Assembly (NCBI GenBank): GCA_021296135.1
Contig: JAGWAZ010000011.1
Span: 1-40,300, forward strand
Source of the DNA: Chlorobiota bacterium
GTDB lineage: Bacteria; Bacteroidota; Ignavibacteria; OLB7
DNA: 40,300 nt
Reading direction: 5' to 3'
The position numbers and the translations under genes are program-made. How positions within the stretch are numbered: position 1 is the stretch's first letter; each line of letters begins with the position of its first letter. Shown here piece after piece: positions 1 to 8,603 of this stretch. Under the pieces are notes generated by a model. That model saw nothing but the letters and a program-made list of their open reading frames with translations. It made no database searches and was not told where the DNA came from.

Positions 1-74
1 TTCAGCCTTCAGGCCGATTTTCCGTTGCCTTATGACTCCTCCAGCAACCGTTGCACTTCAGAGTTGAATTCGGG
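1..74. repeat. Left copy of a 74-bp terminal inverted repeat
   Basis: These bases are the exact reverse complement of 40224-40297. On the minus strand the repeat reads through the last codons of a short open frame ending LLEES-stop, and the same ending appears on the plus strand at the right end. Sequence beyond position 74 does not match the partner, so the repeat edge is sharp. It may be the edge of a multicopy element at which the assembly broke, or a real inverted repeat; the sequence alone does not decide. Confidence 0.9.
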
Positions 75-341
75 AGGTAAGCATTCTCTACTCAATTCAC
101 GACTTTTTCAACGGGCTGCTAGAGCCTTAACCGTGACCGAATAGCTGATTTTTCTTCGAAACCAATTGGCGCGTTTCTATTCGATACGCCATTTCCTTCT
201 TTTCACAGATCTGGCGTTGATATTTTAGTCCATTCCTGTGTGTGGCATACTCCCGATACAGGAGTATTGTTTGTCTTGCGACGTCAGATTTTGATCGCAG
301 ACCATGCAAAGTATAGATAGATTCTTTTAACAAACAGCATT

Positions 342-2054
342 ATGCAGTACAAACATTTTCCGAACCGACCGGGCGAAATGACTGCCGATTTTGTTCGTGA
401 GGAGTGCAAAGGGTTGATCGACCGGATCGAGTCGGCAGAAAAAGCCGAATCGGCAGAAATGTGGCTTGCTCTGTACGAGGACTGGAATGCTTTCAAGTCG
501 TTCGTTACTAGTGAGGGAAGTCGTCGCAGCCACGCCTTTTCGAAGAACATGAACAACGAAGAGGCTGAGTCGCGTGAGAAGTATTTCCGTGAGGAGATCT
601 CTCCGGTCTTTGAGGAGGGAGAGTCGCAGCTTGTTCTGGCTTTGCTCGCCAGCAGACATAAGGGGAGAATCGGAGCACGATACGGTGAATATCTCCTACA
701 GAGTCTTGCAATATCGGTCGATCCGCTCAACCCTATCAACAGTGAACTCCGCGTAAAGGTGAGCGACCTTGTCAACAAGTATGACAAGATCATTGCCTCG
801 GGCGAGGTGGAAATCAATGGTGAGACCGTTACGCTCGCGGTTGCACGGAGTATGCAGGGATCAGAGAATCCCGAAACTCGTAAGGCGGCCTACGTTGCCT
901 GGCGTGAGTGGTTCCTGGAGCATCGGGATGAAATAACAGGTCTGTTCGATGAGACCGTCAAATTCCGTCATCAGATGGCTATCAATCTCGGCAACGATAA
1001 TTTCGTTCATCTTGGCTACCTCGGTATGGGGCGTACTGACTATAGTGTTAAGGAGGTCGCTCAGTTCCGGGAGAACATCCGTCGCTACGCGGTACCACTT
1101 CTGGAAAAGATTCATCGGATGCAGGCAAATGAGCACAATGCCGAAATCCTGAAACCATGGGACATCAACTTTACACCATCGCTTAACCTTCCAAGTGGTG
1201 TAGCTCCGGTTGATACACAGATCGAAAAGGCACAACGGGTCTTCGAAAAGCTCTCACCAATCCTTGCATCACACTTCCGCCGTATGCAGGAAGAGAATCT
1301 GATCGATCTTGAGAACCGCAAAGGGAAACGTGCCGGCGCTTATTGCACATCCTTCCCTGATGAAGGAGTCGTGGCAATACTCTGTAACTCCACTGGTGAT
1401 GAGGATGATGTCCGCACGTTGATGCACGAGATGGGGCACGCCTTTCAAGGATGGGAGAGCCAGCCAATCGAGGCAATCGATTTACAGTGGCCGACATCAG
1501 ATGCCTGCGAAGTCCATTCGATGGGTATGGAGTATCTTAGCATGAGATATATCGATGAGTTTTTCAATGAGGCTGATGCTGCGAAGTTCCGTCGCAACCG
1601 CTGGAAGCAGGCTGTCTCGATGATCTGCTACATCGCAGTCGTCGATGAGTTCCAGCACTGGATCTACGAGAACCCAAACGCAATCCCGGAGGAGCGTGAT
1701 GCTGCCTGGAACCGTATCTCGGATACCTACCAGCCAGGTGTTGACTACAGCGATAACCCGAACTATCAGGCATTGAGGTGGTATGCACAGGGACACGTCT
1801 TCTGGATGCCTTTCTACTATATCGACTACGCAATTGCCGAAACAGGCGCAATGCAGCTTGGCCTGATGGACAAGGAGGATCCCGAGAAAGCAATGGAGAC
1901 CTATTTCCATCTTTGCCGTATGGGTGGAACCAAGGGCGTTCTCGACGTCTTCAGATCAGCAGGACTCCGCTCGCCATTTGAGCCGGAGCTGATGCAGGAA
2001 TTGATGTTGAATGCGGCGAATGAGTTGGGAATTGAGGATTATTCACATCAATGA
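342..2054 (+). CDS. M3-family oligoendopeptidase (zinc metallopeptidase)
   Basis: A cytoplasmic zinc metallopeptidase expected to degrade short peptides. The 570-residue protein carries the HEMGH zinc motif at residues 362-366 (HExxH, catalytic E363). A Glu about 24 residues later (E390, in SDACEVHS) is the likely third zinc ligand, which is the M3/thimet arrangement. No signal peptide is visible, and the length suits the compact oligoendopeptidase branch of M3 rather than the larger Dcp/OpdA branch. The start follows an A/T-rich leader with no clear Shine-Dalgarno sequence. It is the only plus-strand gene before a minus-strand operon, so it is probably transcribed alone. Confidence 0.93.
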   Translation: MQYKHFPNRPGEMTADFVREECKGLIDRIESAEKAESAEMWLALYEDWNAFKSFVTSEGSRRSHAFSKNMNNEEAESREKYFREEISPVFEEGESQLVLALLASRHKGRIGARYGEYLLQSLAISVDPLNPINSELRVKVSDLVNKYDKIIASGEVEINGETVTLAVARSMQGSENPETRKAAYVAWREWFLEHRDEITGLFDETVKFRHQMAINLGNDNFVHLGYLGMGRTDYSVKEVAQFRENIRRYAVPLLEKIHRMQANEHNAEILKPWDINFTPSLNLPSGVAPVDTQIEKAQRVFEKLSPILASHFRRMQEENLIDLENRKGKRAGAYCTSFPDEGVVAILCNSTGDEDDVRTLMHEMGHAFQGWESQPIEAIDLQWPTSDACEVHSMGMEYLSMRYIDEFFNEADAAKFRRNRWKQAVSMICYIAVVDEFQHWIYENPNAIPEERDAAWNRISDTYQPGVDYSDNPNYQALRWYAQGHVFWMPFYYIDYAIAETGAMQLGLMDKEDPEKAMETYFHLCRMGGTKGVLDVFRSAGLRSPFEPELMQELMLNAANELGIEDYSHQ

Positions 2055-2128
2055 CATACAAACAGGTCTCAATCAAGACCATGAAGAACGATAAGAAGTG
2101 GAGTATCTGCTTGCATAATTCTTAAAGC

Positions 2129-3292
2129 TCATCTCCCTTCAACCTGGACCCCATCCTCAATCTGATTCGACGGATGCAGGATGACTTGATCTCCTTCGCT
2201 CAATCCTTCAACCACTTCCACTTCAAATGAATTACGATGCCCTACTGTGACCGAGCTTCTGGTTGCGGTGCCACCCTGCACAACAAATACCGCCCAGTCG
2301 TCACCGTTGCGAAAGAGCGCACTGGCCGGCACGTGCAAAACACTCTTTCCTTCCCAGGTGACAATGCGAGCAACCACACGGTAGCCATCGCCAAGCATAT
2401 CAGGATACTCACTGAACATACCGATCACGTTTACCCTCTGCTCTTCAATACCGAGCGCACTGATCTTTGTAAAAGCAGAGGGTTCAATATAGCGGACAAT
2501 TCCTTCAAGTGTTTTGTTCCCACCCCAGCCATCAATGATAATTCGGTCGCCCGGTTCAATCTTCACTGCATCGGTCGAGAGGACATCAACAACGATCTCC
2601 AATCCTTTTGGATCACCTACCGCCATTACCGGCGTGCCTGCCATGACCACGCGCTCGCTCTCCTCAAAGACCCGCAGCACGCTCCCGCTTGCCGGAGCCT
2701 TTACCGGAATTCCAGCAGTATTCTCTCCATATGCAGCACGACCCGACTTTGCGGCTTCAACTTGCTTGGCAGTTGAACGGACAGCAAACTTTGCAGACTC
2801 AAGCTGATCTTCCAGACCATCCACAGCAAGTTGAGCCTGCTCATATTGTTGTCTGGAGATTGCGCCGGCATCAAGCAGTTCCTTCAGACGTCTCTCTTCC
2901 CTTCTTGCTTGTGCCAACTGGTCTTTCAAACTCTCAACGTTTGCCTCGGAGCTTTGCTTCAACGCTTCAATCGAACTGATCTGCGCTTCAAGCTCCGACC
3001 GTTGGGCAGGATTCATCTGTGTAGGATAGATCGTCGTGACGATACTCCCCTCCTTAACCAAATCCCCTTCTTCCAACTCTATTCGGCTCAGACGACCAGA
3101 CGTTGGTACAGCGACGAGAAAGAGATCTCGGACTCGAGTAACTCCTTCGGCCTCAACGGCAACAATCATCTCACCACGTGAGACCTCTGCAATATCGACC
3201 GGTATCGGTTTGGGTAGAAGACTGACAACGATCAGACCAACTACAACCAGTCCAAGCAGAACCCAGCGAAAGTATTTCCAGAACGAACGCAT
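2129..3292 (-). CDS. HlyD/MacA-type periplasmic adaptor of an ABC exporter
   Basis: Membrane fusion protein expected to link an inner-membrane ABC transporter to an outer-membrane channel. One N-terminal membrane span (about residues 6-28) is followed by a split biotinyl-lipoyl-like domain, a charged helical hairpin rich in E, K, Q and R (about residues 80-175, predicted coiled coil), the second lipoyl half with the VKAPASGSVLRV motif, and a C-terminal beta domain. The open frame extends 13 codons upstream to 3331. The internal Met at 3292 is preferred because it puts the membrane anchor at the N-terminus. It is the last gene of the operon ATPase-permease-adaptor, which suggests a MacAB/DevBCA-like exporter; the substrate is unknown. 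Confidence 0.88.
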   Translation of the reverse strand: MRSFWKYFRWVLLGLVVVGLIVVSLLPKPIPVDIAEVSRGEMIVAVEAEGVTRVRDLFLVAVPTSGRLSRIELEEGDLVKEGSIVTTIYPTQMNPAQRSELEAQISSIEALKQSSEANVESLKDQLAQARREERRLKELLDAGAISRQQYEQAQLAVDGLEDQLESAKFAVRSTAKQVEAAKSGRAAYGENTAGIPVKAPASGSVLRVFEESERVVMAGTPVMAVGDPKGLEIVVDVLSTDAVKIEPGDRIIIDGWGGNKTLEGIVRYIEPSAFTKISALGIEEQRVNVIGMFSEYPDMLGDGYRVVARIVTWEGKSVLHVPASALFRNGDDWAVFVVQGGTATRSSVTVGHRNSFEVEVVEGLSEGDQVILHPSNQIEDGVQVEGR

Positions 3293-3379
3293 ATCTAGTA
3301 ATAAAGGATTTAGAATCGGAGACCTAACCAAGAGTATAAACAGTTCTTTCTAACCTCACACATTAAACTTCTCACTTCT

Positions 3380-5743
3380 TTATTCCCGTGTCTTCAACAC
3401 CTTGATCAGGTCGAGATGAAAGATGCGACGTCGCACAAGGAGAGCAGAGAAGATTGCAGCCGCTATAATTACAAGCGAGGCAAAAGCAATTGTCTTTGCG
3501 CTCAGAACAAGTGGAAACCGGAAAAGATCTGACTCAAACCCCTTTACAAGACCGAGAAGCATTAACCAACCCAGTCCGTAACCAAGAGGCAGAGCCATAA
3601 GGGTAAGTACAGCCTGTTCGCCGAGTAGATAGAAGGCGACCTCTCCCTTACGAAATCCGAGAACACGCAAGCTCGCCAACTCACGACCACGTTCTGAAAG
3701 CGAGATGCGAGCGCTGTTATAGAGTACACCGACAGCAATAACACAAGCGAAGAAAATCATTACCACACGTGATATGTTCTGGCTCTGCGCAACTGTTTCA
3801 TTAAAGCTGTCGAGAGCAGCACGACGGAACATGGCACCCGAGACAGCCGGAGTCTTCTTCAATGTCTGGTTGAAGACATCCTCCATCTTGCGATCCACCT
3901 TTAGATAAGCCCCGCTGATACTTCCTCCTTCACCCAATAACTTCCAAAGCTCTTTCACGTCCATATAGGCATTCAAACCGAGGAATTCGTCGATATATCG
4001 ATGAATTACGACCTGTTTGACCGGACGACTTCCTTCGAGAACTTCCATCTGGAGAGTATCCCCCGGCCCCGCGCCAAGTGCCTCACCAAGTTGGCGGGTT
4101 ATCATCAAGCCTGAGATCGGAACCTCGTGTATGGCCCCCTCCATATCCATGATACGTCTTAGTTCTCCGCCTGGCTCTACTCCGCTCACACCAACACGCT
4201 TCTCGCGGTGTGCAAAGAGAAGGGAGGCAGGAACTATACGAAACGGTTCAGCATAAAGAACTCCTGGCAATGTAAGAAGATCATATCGTGTCTGTGAAGG
4301 CCGTGGATTGGTAAAGACGAGGGTTGCATCTTCACGCTGAGCTCCTTCGAACTGAAAGTTTATCAGGACATCAATGGCATCAGCAGAGTAACGGCCAATT
4401 ATCAGAATTGCAACCGAGAGAGCTATGCCAAAGGTTGAGAGAAGGGCTTTGAACGGATTTCTTTCAAGGCTGCGAAGAATCATTCGGGAGCTTGTTGAGA
4501 GAAATCGTTGAAACCCAAGTCGTTCCAACAATCCCGGTTTGAAGCGAGCAGGTGCCTCCGGGCGCATCGCCTCTGCCGGAGGAAGTTTCACCGCAGCCCT
4601 TACCGCTGAGAGGGCACCGATCAGAGCCGATCCACCGCTGATAAGCAGGGCAACGCTCAATGAGCCTGCACCAGCAACATATCTGATCAACGGGAATCGA
4701 TAGAATTGCGTATAAACCTCTGTTATAGCCGAACCAGCCCACATACCAAGGAGAATTCCGAGCAGACCTCCAACAATGACAGCCGTCATCGCCATACCGA
4801 GATAGTGCAAGCCGACCGAGGTATCTGAATAACCAAAAGCTTTCAACACCGCTATCTGATCCCGTTGAGTACGAACGAGACGAGAGAGAACAAGATGGAG
4901 CAGGAAGGCGGCAACGCCCAGAAAAATCACTGGTATCACCGTGCCGGTAGTCCGAAGTTGATCAAGCTCGCTTGTAAGAAAGACGTGAGAAGTCTGGTCC
5001 TTTCTTCCAATAGCTCCAATCCCACCGTACGGCTTCAGGAATTCATCAAGTTGCGCAATCACCTCTGCTTCGTCGGCACCGTGAGCAAGGGTCAAGCCAA
5101 TATCATTGAATGCACCCTGCATATCGAAAGCAGGGGCGAGAGTCTCACGGTTTGCCCAGAGGATACCGAAACGTCGATTGTCGGGAAGCATCGCTGCAGA
5201 ACCGATCTCGTAAACATACTCTGGGGAGAGGGCAATGCCCACAACGGTAAACTCCTCCCACGCACCATTTATAACCGCTCCAATCCTGGCACCAACATCG
5301 AGATTGTTCGCCGTTGCAAAGGCTTCGCTTATCAGAAGTTCATTATTCCTTCCTGGCTCAAAGTAGCGTCCCTCACGAATAAAGATATCGTTCAGTACCG
5401 GCTGCCTACGTTCAGGCATCGAGAGAATCAAGCCTGTTGCCGGCTCATCAAGCCCCGGCACATCAAGCGTGACGCCAACAACCACGCGTGTTCTGGCCGA
5501 GGCAATCCCCTCTATCCTTCTGATCTCCTCAACCAATCCTTCGGGAGCTCGCTTCAGTGTTGCAAAAACGTCCGCAAATCGATACTCATTATAGTACGTC
5601 TGTTGTGTTGTCAGCAAGGAATCGTAGGCACTCCGCATCGTAACGAAGCTTGCCACACCACACATCACCACAAGGGCAGCAGCAATCAATTGACCACGTA
5701 AGTGAAGAACGTCACGGAGCAGTTTGCGGTTAAGTGTGGTCAT
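3380..5743 (-). CDS. ABC transporter permease, FtsX/MacB type with two FtsX domains
   Basis: Inner-membrane permease of about 787 residues. The order is an N-terminal span, a large extracytoplasmic MacB-PCD-like domain, a block of three spans with the first FtsX domain, a further span, a second extracytoplasmic domain and a final FtsX block of three spans. This duplicated layout is typical of large permeases of the LolCE/MacB/SalY superfamily. The frame is open to 5782, but the Met at 5743 begins the basic segment before the first span. It lies between the ATPase gene upstream and the HlyD-type adaptor downstream. It probably moves a lipid, lipoprotein or peptide out of the inner membrane; the substrate cannot be told. 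Confidence 0.9.
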   Translation of the reverse strand: MTTLNRKLLRDVLHLRGQLIAAALVVMCGVASFVTMRSAYDSLLTTQQTYYNEYRFADVFATLKRAPEGLVEEIRRIEGIASARTRVVVGVTLDVPGLDEPATGLILSMPERRQPVLNDIFIREGRYFEPGRNNELLISEAFATANNLDVGARIGAVINGAWEEFTVVGIALSPEYVYEIGSAAMLPDNRRFGILWANRETLAPAFDMQGAFNDIGLTLAHGADEAEVIAQLDEFLKPYGGIGAIGRKDQTSHVFLTSELDQLRTTGTVIPVIFLGVAAFLLHLVLSRLVRTQRDQIAVLKAFGYSDTSVGLHYLGMAMTAVIVGGLLGILLGMWAGSAITEVYTQFYRFPLIRYVAGAGSLSVALLISGGSALIGALSAVRAAVKLPPAEAMRPEAPARFKPGLLERLGFQRFLSTSSRMILRSLERNPFKALLSTFGIALSVAILIIGRYSADAIDVLINFQFEGAQREDATLVFTNPRPSQTRYDLLTLPGVLYAEPFRIVPASLLFAHREKRVGVSGVEPGGELRRIMDMEGAIHEVPISGLMITRQLGEALGAGPGDTLQMEVLEGSRPVKQVVIHRYIDEFLGLNAYMDVKELWKLLGEGGSISGAYLKVDRKMEDVFNQTLKKTPAVSGAMFRRAALDSFNETVAQSQNISRVVMIFFACVIAVGVLYNSARISLSERGRELASLRVLGFRKGEVAFYLLGEQAVLTLMALPLGYGLGWLMLLGLVKGFESDLFRFPLVLSAKTIAFASLVIIAAAIFSALLVRRRIFHLDLIKVLKTRE

Positions 5744-5874
5744 TATGAGCAGTAAGTTGTGAGCTATCAGTCCGCACGCCACAGGCGCACCTTCGGTCTG
5801 CGGCGGAAGCTATAACCATCAATTCCTTCCTCACTCAACATTCAAAAATCGAGGCTCGAAATTTGTCATTTGTT

Positions 5875-6597
5875 TTACCATTCCAGTTCTTCCGGCAATG
5901 CCTTCACTCCGTTGTAGCTTATCTCCATAATCTGTCCGCTTCTCATACGGATCACACGGTCTGCCATATCAGCAATCGAACTGTTGTGCGTAATAACTGC
6001 CGTTGTTGTGCCAAGCTCGCGGTTGACCCGTTCAAGAACCTTAAGAACAAGGACACCTGTCTTGAAATCAAGAGCGCCGGTCGGTTCGTCGCAAAGGAGG
6101 ACATCGGGGCGTTTTGCTATGGCACGAGCAATGGCAACACGTTGTTGTTCGCCACCTGAGAGCTGCGCTGGGAAATGATCGACTCGTTCCTGCAAGCCCA
6201 CCATTTTTAGCGCTTCGGTTGCATTCATTGGATTGATCGACACGTCGGTTACCAGTTGCACATTCTCGCATGCAGTCAGACTCGGAATCAGGTTGTAGAA
6301 CTGGAAGACAAAACCGACGTGTTCGCGGCGGAAGCGAGTCAGCTCGGCATCATGCAACAAGCGATCCCGATAACGAACAGTGCCATTTGTTGGTGTGTCA
6401 AGTCCACCAAGGATATTCAGAAGCGTTGATTTACCGCTACCGGAAGCGCCCAGGATAACTGAGAGTTCTCCTTCAAAGAGATCGAGGTCAACATTCCTGA
6501 GGGCGTGAACCTCAACCTCGCCCATCTGATAAACTTTCGAGACGTTGCGGGCAGTGAAAACCGAGAGTTTTTCGTTATGGAGTTTCTCTGTGCTCAT
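5875..6597 (-). CDS. ABC transporter ATP-binding protein, LolD/MacB-like
   Basis: 240-residue nucleotide-binding subunit that powers the adjoining permease. It has Walker [10 protein letters not shown], the Q-loop ([13 protein letters not shown]), the ABC signature LSGGEQQR, Walker [13 protein letters not shown] and the H-loop (ITHN). [11 protein letters not shown] with DEPTGALD is the pattern of the LolD/FtsE/MacB subfamily. First gene of a three-gene minus-strand operon; the following ~130-bp gap before the permease holds no gene but includes a short element (5764-5779) that recurs near 7645. Confidence 0.95.
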   Translation of the reverse strand: MSTEKLHNEKLSVFTARNVSKVYQMGEVEVHALRNVDLDLFEGELSVILGASGSGKSTLLNILGGLDTPTNGTVRYRDRLLHDAELTRFRREHVGFVFQFYNLIPSLTACENVQLVTDVSINPMNATEALKMVGLQERVDHFPAQLSGGEQQRVAIARAIAKRPDVLLCDEPTGALDFKTGVLVLKVLERVNRELGTTTAVITHNSSIADMADRVIRMRSGQIMEISYNGVKALPEELEW

Positions 6598-6692
6598 AGC
6601 ATTCTGGTAGCGAGAACGAATCTATCACTTCTTAGGGCCGAAAAGGGTAAATAAAGGCTGCTTTGGTAGATTTGAGAGGGATGGAAATGGAG

Positions 6693-7616
6693 TCAATCGA
6701 TTGACTCCATTTGATTTCGGTCTTTAAGGAATGCTTTCTCTCGATCTTTCCCCGACACATTCCGCACAAACCCGACACCGAGCAAGATCAAACCGCATCC
6801 AACAACGGCATTCCAGCCGAGCTTTTCGTCAAGAAAAACAACTCCAAGAATTGCACCGATAGGTGGCAGTAGAAAGGCGACGAGAGAAAGAAACGTAGCT
6901 CCGGCAATTTCAAGCAAGTAATAATAGACTATGTAAGCAACGGCCGTGGCAATCACTGCAAGCCATAGAAGTGCACCAAGCGATTCAGCGTTCGGAAGAG
7001 AGAGAGTCTTCCATTCAATAACTGCGGAGAAGGGAACAAGAAGGAGAGATGCACAAAGCAACTGCGCGGTCGGTCCAACAAAACCGGGATAGCCTCGCAA
7101 GGCAACGCGACTGTATACGATGGAAAATCCATAGCCGATTGCCACCCCTGTAAAGCAGAGAAGTCCGATGAAAAGATCGTTCCCTGCTATACCCTCCTGC
7201 ATAGTTGGTACAAAGAGGAGAAGAATTCCTCCAAAACCGAAGACCACCCCTGTCACTGTCCGTCCGTTCAAACGTTCCTCTGCAATGGCAAAATGAGCAA
7301 TAAGAGCAGTAGCGACCGGTGTAAAACCATTGAATATTGCCGCAAGCGCACTGGAGGCTTTAGACTCACCTATCATTAGCAACGAAAAGGGAAGAGCGTT
7401 GGCAAGCAATCCCATCGTGAGGAATTTTTTCCAGAATTCACGTGAGCGGGGCAATCGGTCGCCACGCAAACGGATTACTCCATACAAGAGCAGAGCTGCA
7501 ATCGCCACTCGCCCGGCGGCGAGAGTTAACGGAGGTATTCCCCGCAATCCGATCTTTATGATAAGAAATGATGGCGCCCAGAGGGCTGCAAGTAGTATCA
7601 GAAAGAGCCAGTGCAA
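6693..7616 (-). CDS. EamA/DMT-family transporter
   Basis: 307-residue inner-membrane protein with about ten hydrophobic spans arranged as two tandem EamA repeats, the usual plan of the drug/metabolite transporter superfamily (RhaT/YdcZ/RarD relatives). The N-terminus begins directly with the first span, and a short charged tail follows the last. No substrate-specific motif is visible; members export amino acids, metabolites or drugs. It is transcribed alone. The region upstream on the same strand holds a degraded secreted-protein gene. Confidence 0.9.
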   Translation of the reverse strand: MHWLFLILLAALWAPSFLIIKIGLRGIPPLTLAAGRVAIAALLLYGVIRLRGDRLPRSREFWKKFLTMGLLANALPFSLLMIGESKASSALAAIFNGFTPVATALIAHFAIAEERLNGRTVTGVVFGFGGILLLFVPTMQEGIAGNDLFIGLLCFTGVAIGYGFSIVYSRVALRGYPGFVGPTAQLLCASLLLVPFSAVIEWKTLSLPNAESLGALLWLAVIATAVAYIVYYYLLEIAGATFLSLVAFLLPPIGAILGVVFLDEKLGWNAVVGCGLILLGVGFVRNVSGKDREKAFLKDRNQMESID

Positions 7617-7753
7617 AGAACTTTTTGGCTATGAGTTATCAGACATCAGTCCGTACGCCAAAGGCTCATGTATGAACTGTTGCAGAGGTTGGCAGTAAAT
7701 GGATAGCTGAAGCTGCGTCTTTTGTCGGAATGAATTTCGCTCTTTCTTTTCCA

Positions 7754-8081
7754 TTAGCTCAATGCGGGTTGTATCGTTCCATAAACAGACTGTCCGAACA
7801 AGCAAGAGCCTCCCCGGAGAGTATTGACGAGACTGAAAACAAATCTATCGCAACGGTCTCTTCGCGGTAATCTGCACTGTTCGGCAAAGGAAGCCTCCTT
7901 CAGGTAATTCATTTGGATAGAGAAGGCATGTTCTCCAAGCCCGATAAATGAACTATAGCGTGATGGAAGAGTTGAAGAGCCTTTCCCAAACGTTCGGAAA
8001 GATAAGGCGGAGTTGAGCGTAGGTCGTTGCCGAAGTAATCAGCATCGTTGAGCAGAAAAGCAGTATGCGTAACAGTCGCAT
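7754..8081 (-). pseudogene. Frameshifted remnant of a small secreted protein
   Basis: A frame starting at 8081 encodes a classical signal peptide (Met-Arg start, hydrophobic core, TTYAQ end) and stops at 7953 after 42 codons. The sequence continues protein-like in the next frame, with phrases such as YSSFIGLGEHAFSIQMNYL and SLVNTLRGG, to a stop at 7754-7756. A GGAG four or five bases before the start could be a ribosome binding site. Together the halves would make about 108 residues. I read this as one secreted or outer-membrane-associated protein broken by a frameshift just after the signal peptide. The family is not recognised. Confidence 0.5.
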
Positions 8082-8416
8082 ATCAACTCCGGTTTTGCAT
8101 GGCTCGTAACGTGTCCGGATAGAATACAACCCGAATAGAGTGCTTGCAGATGCGCATACCCTTGCGAATGTTGTTACCAGAATGCACGACGCGATGAATT
8201 CACCTCAGCTATTTTCTTCTTTCCTTCCACTTTGCCATATTCACATTGCCTGCTAACAAATAAAGTTGGTGAAAAGGAGTCTACGATTCCTCATGCGACA
8301 AGATGCGACAAGAGAGAATTCACCACGAAGAGACAAAGAAAGGACAAATGCATAACCCCTCTCTGCGTCCGCCACGGCTGATTGCGTGACCGCCGAACTT
8401 CAGACAAACACAAGAG
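8082..8416. other. Intergenic stretch without recognisable gene
   Basis: No convincing coding frame on either strand. It contains a perfect 10-bp tandem duplication (ATGCGACAAG twice, 8293-8312) and a stretch (accacgaagagacaaag, near 8320) resembling short intergenic repeats common in many bacterial genomes. The end nearest 8416 may carry the promoter for the small membrane protein and the symporter. Confidence 0.4.
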
Positions 8417-8554
8417 ATGACAAACCTGAGAACATCACCAGAACAGATAAATTCCTCTTCGGTTCGATGGTCCTGCATCTACCTCGGTATTCTCCTCTAC
8501 ACCGGTCTACTGATCGCCATCCTTATCCTCTTCTCATCACGATTTACGTCATGA
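8417..8554 (+). CDS. Small single-span membrane protein upstream of a symporter
   Basis: A 45-codon frame (ATG at 8417, TGA at 8552-8554). It has a polar N-terminus of about 18 residues, one strongly hydrophobic span (about residues 19-39, beginning WSCIYLGILLYTG) and a short basic tail. It ends 49 bp before the symporter start on the same strand, so the two could be co-transcribed. Small membrane partners next to sodium:solute symporters are known as a general theme, but I cannot assign this one to a family. The frame overlaps a longer out-of-frame ORF with no protein-like features. Support is the hydrophobic profile and position only. Confidence 0.45.
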   Translation: MTNLRTSPEQINSSSVRWSCIYLGILLYTGLLIAILILFSSRFTS

Positions 8555-8603
8555 TTGCCAACTCTCTTCATGTGACATTCAAACCTCGCAAATCGGATTT
8601 ATC

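Noticed and set aside
127-333. 68-codon minus-strand frame beside the left inverted repeat
   Set aside because: It needs a TTG start inside the M3 gene's upstream region, has no ribosome binding site and no recognisable features.
4865-5701. 278-codon plus-strand frame
   Set aside because: It is antisense to the FtsX-type permease, whose coding features are clear; it is a shadow frame.
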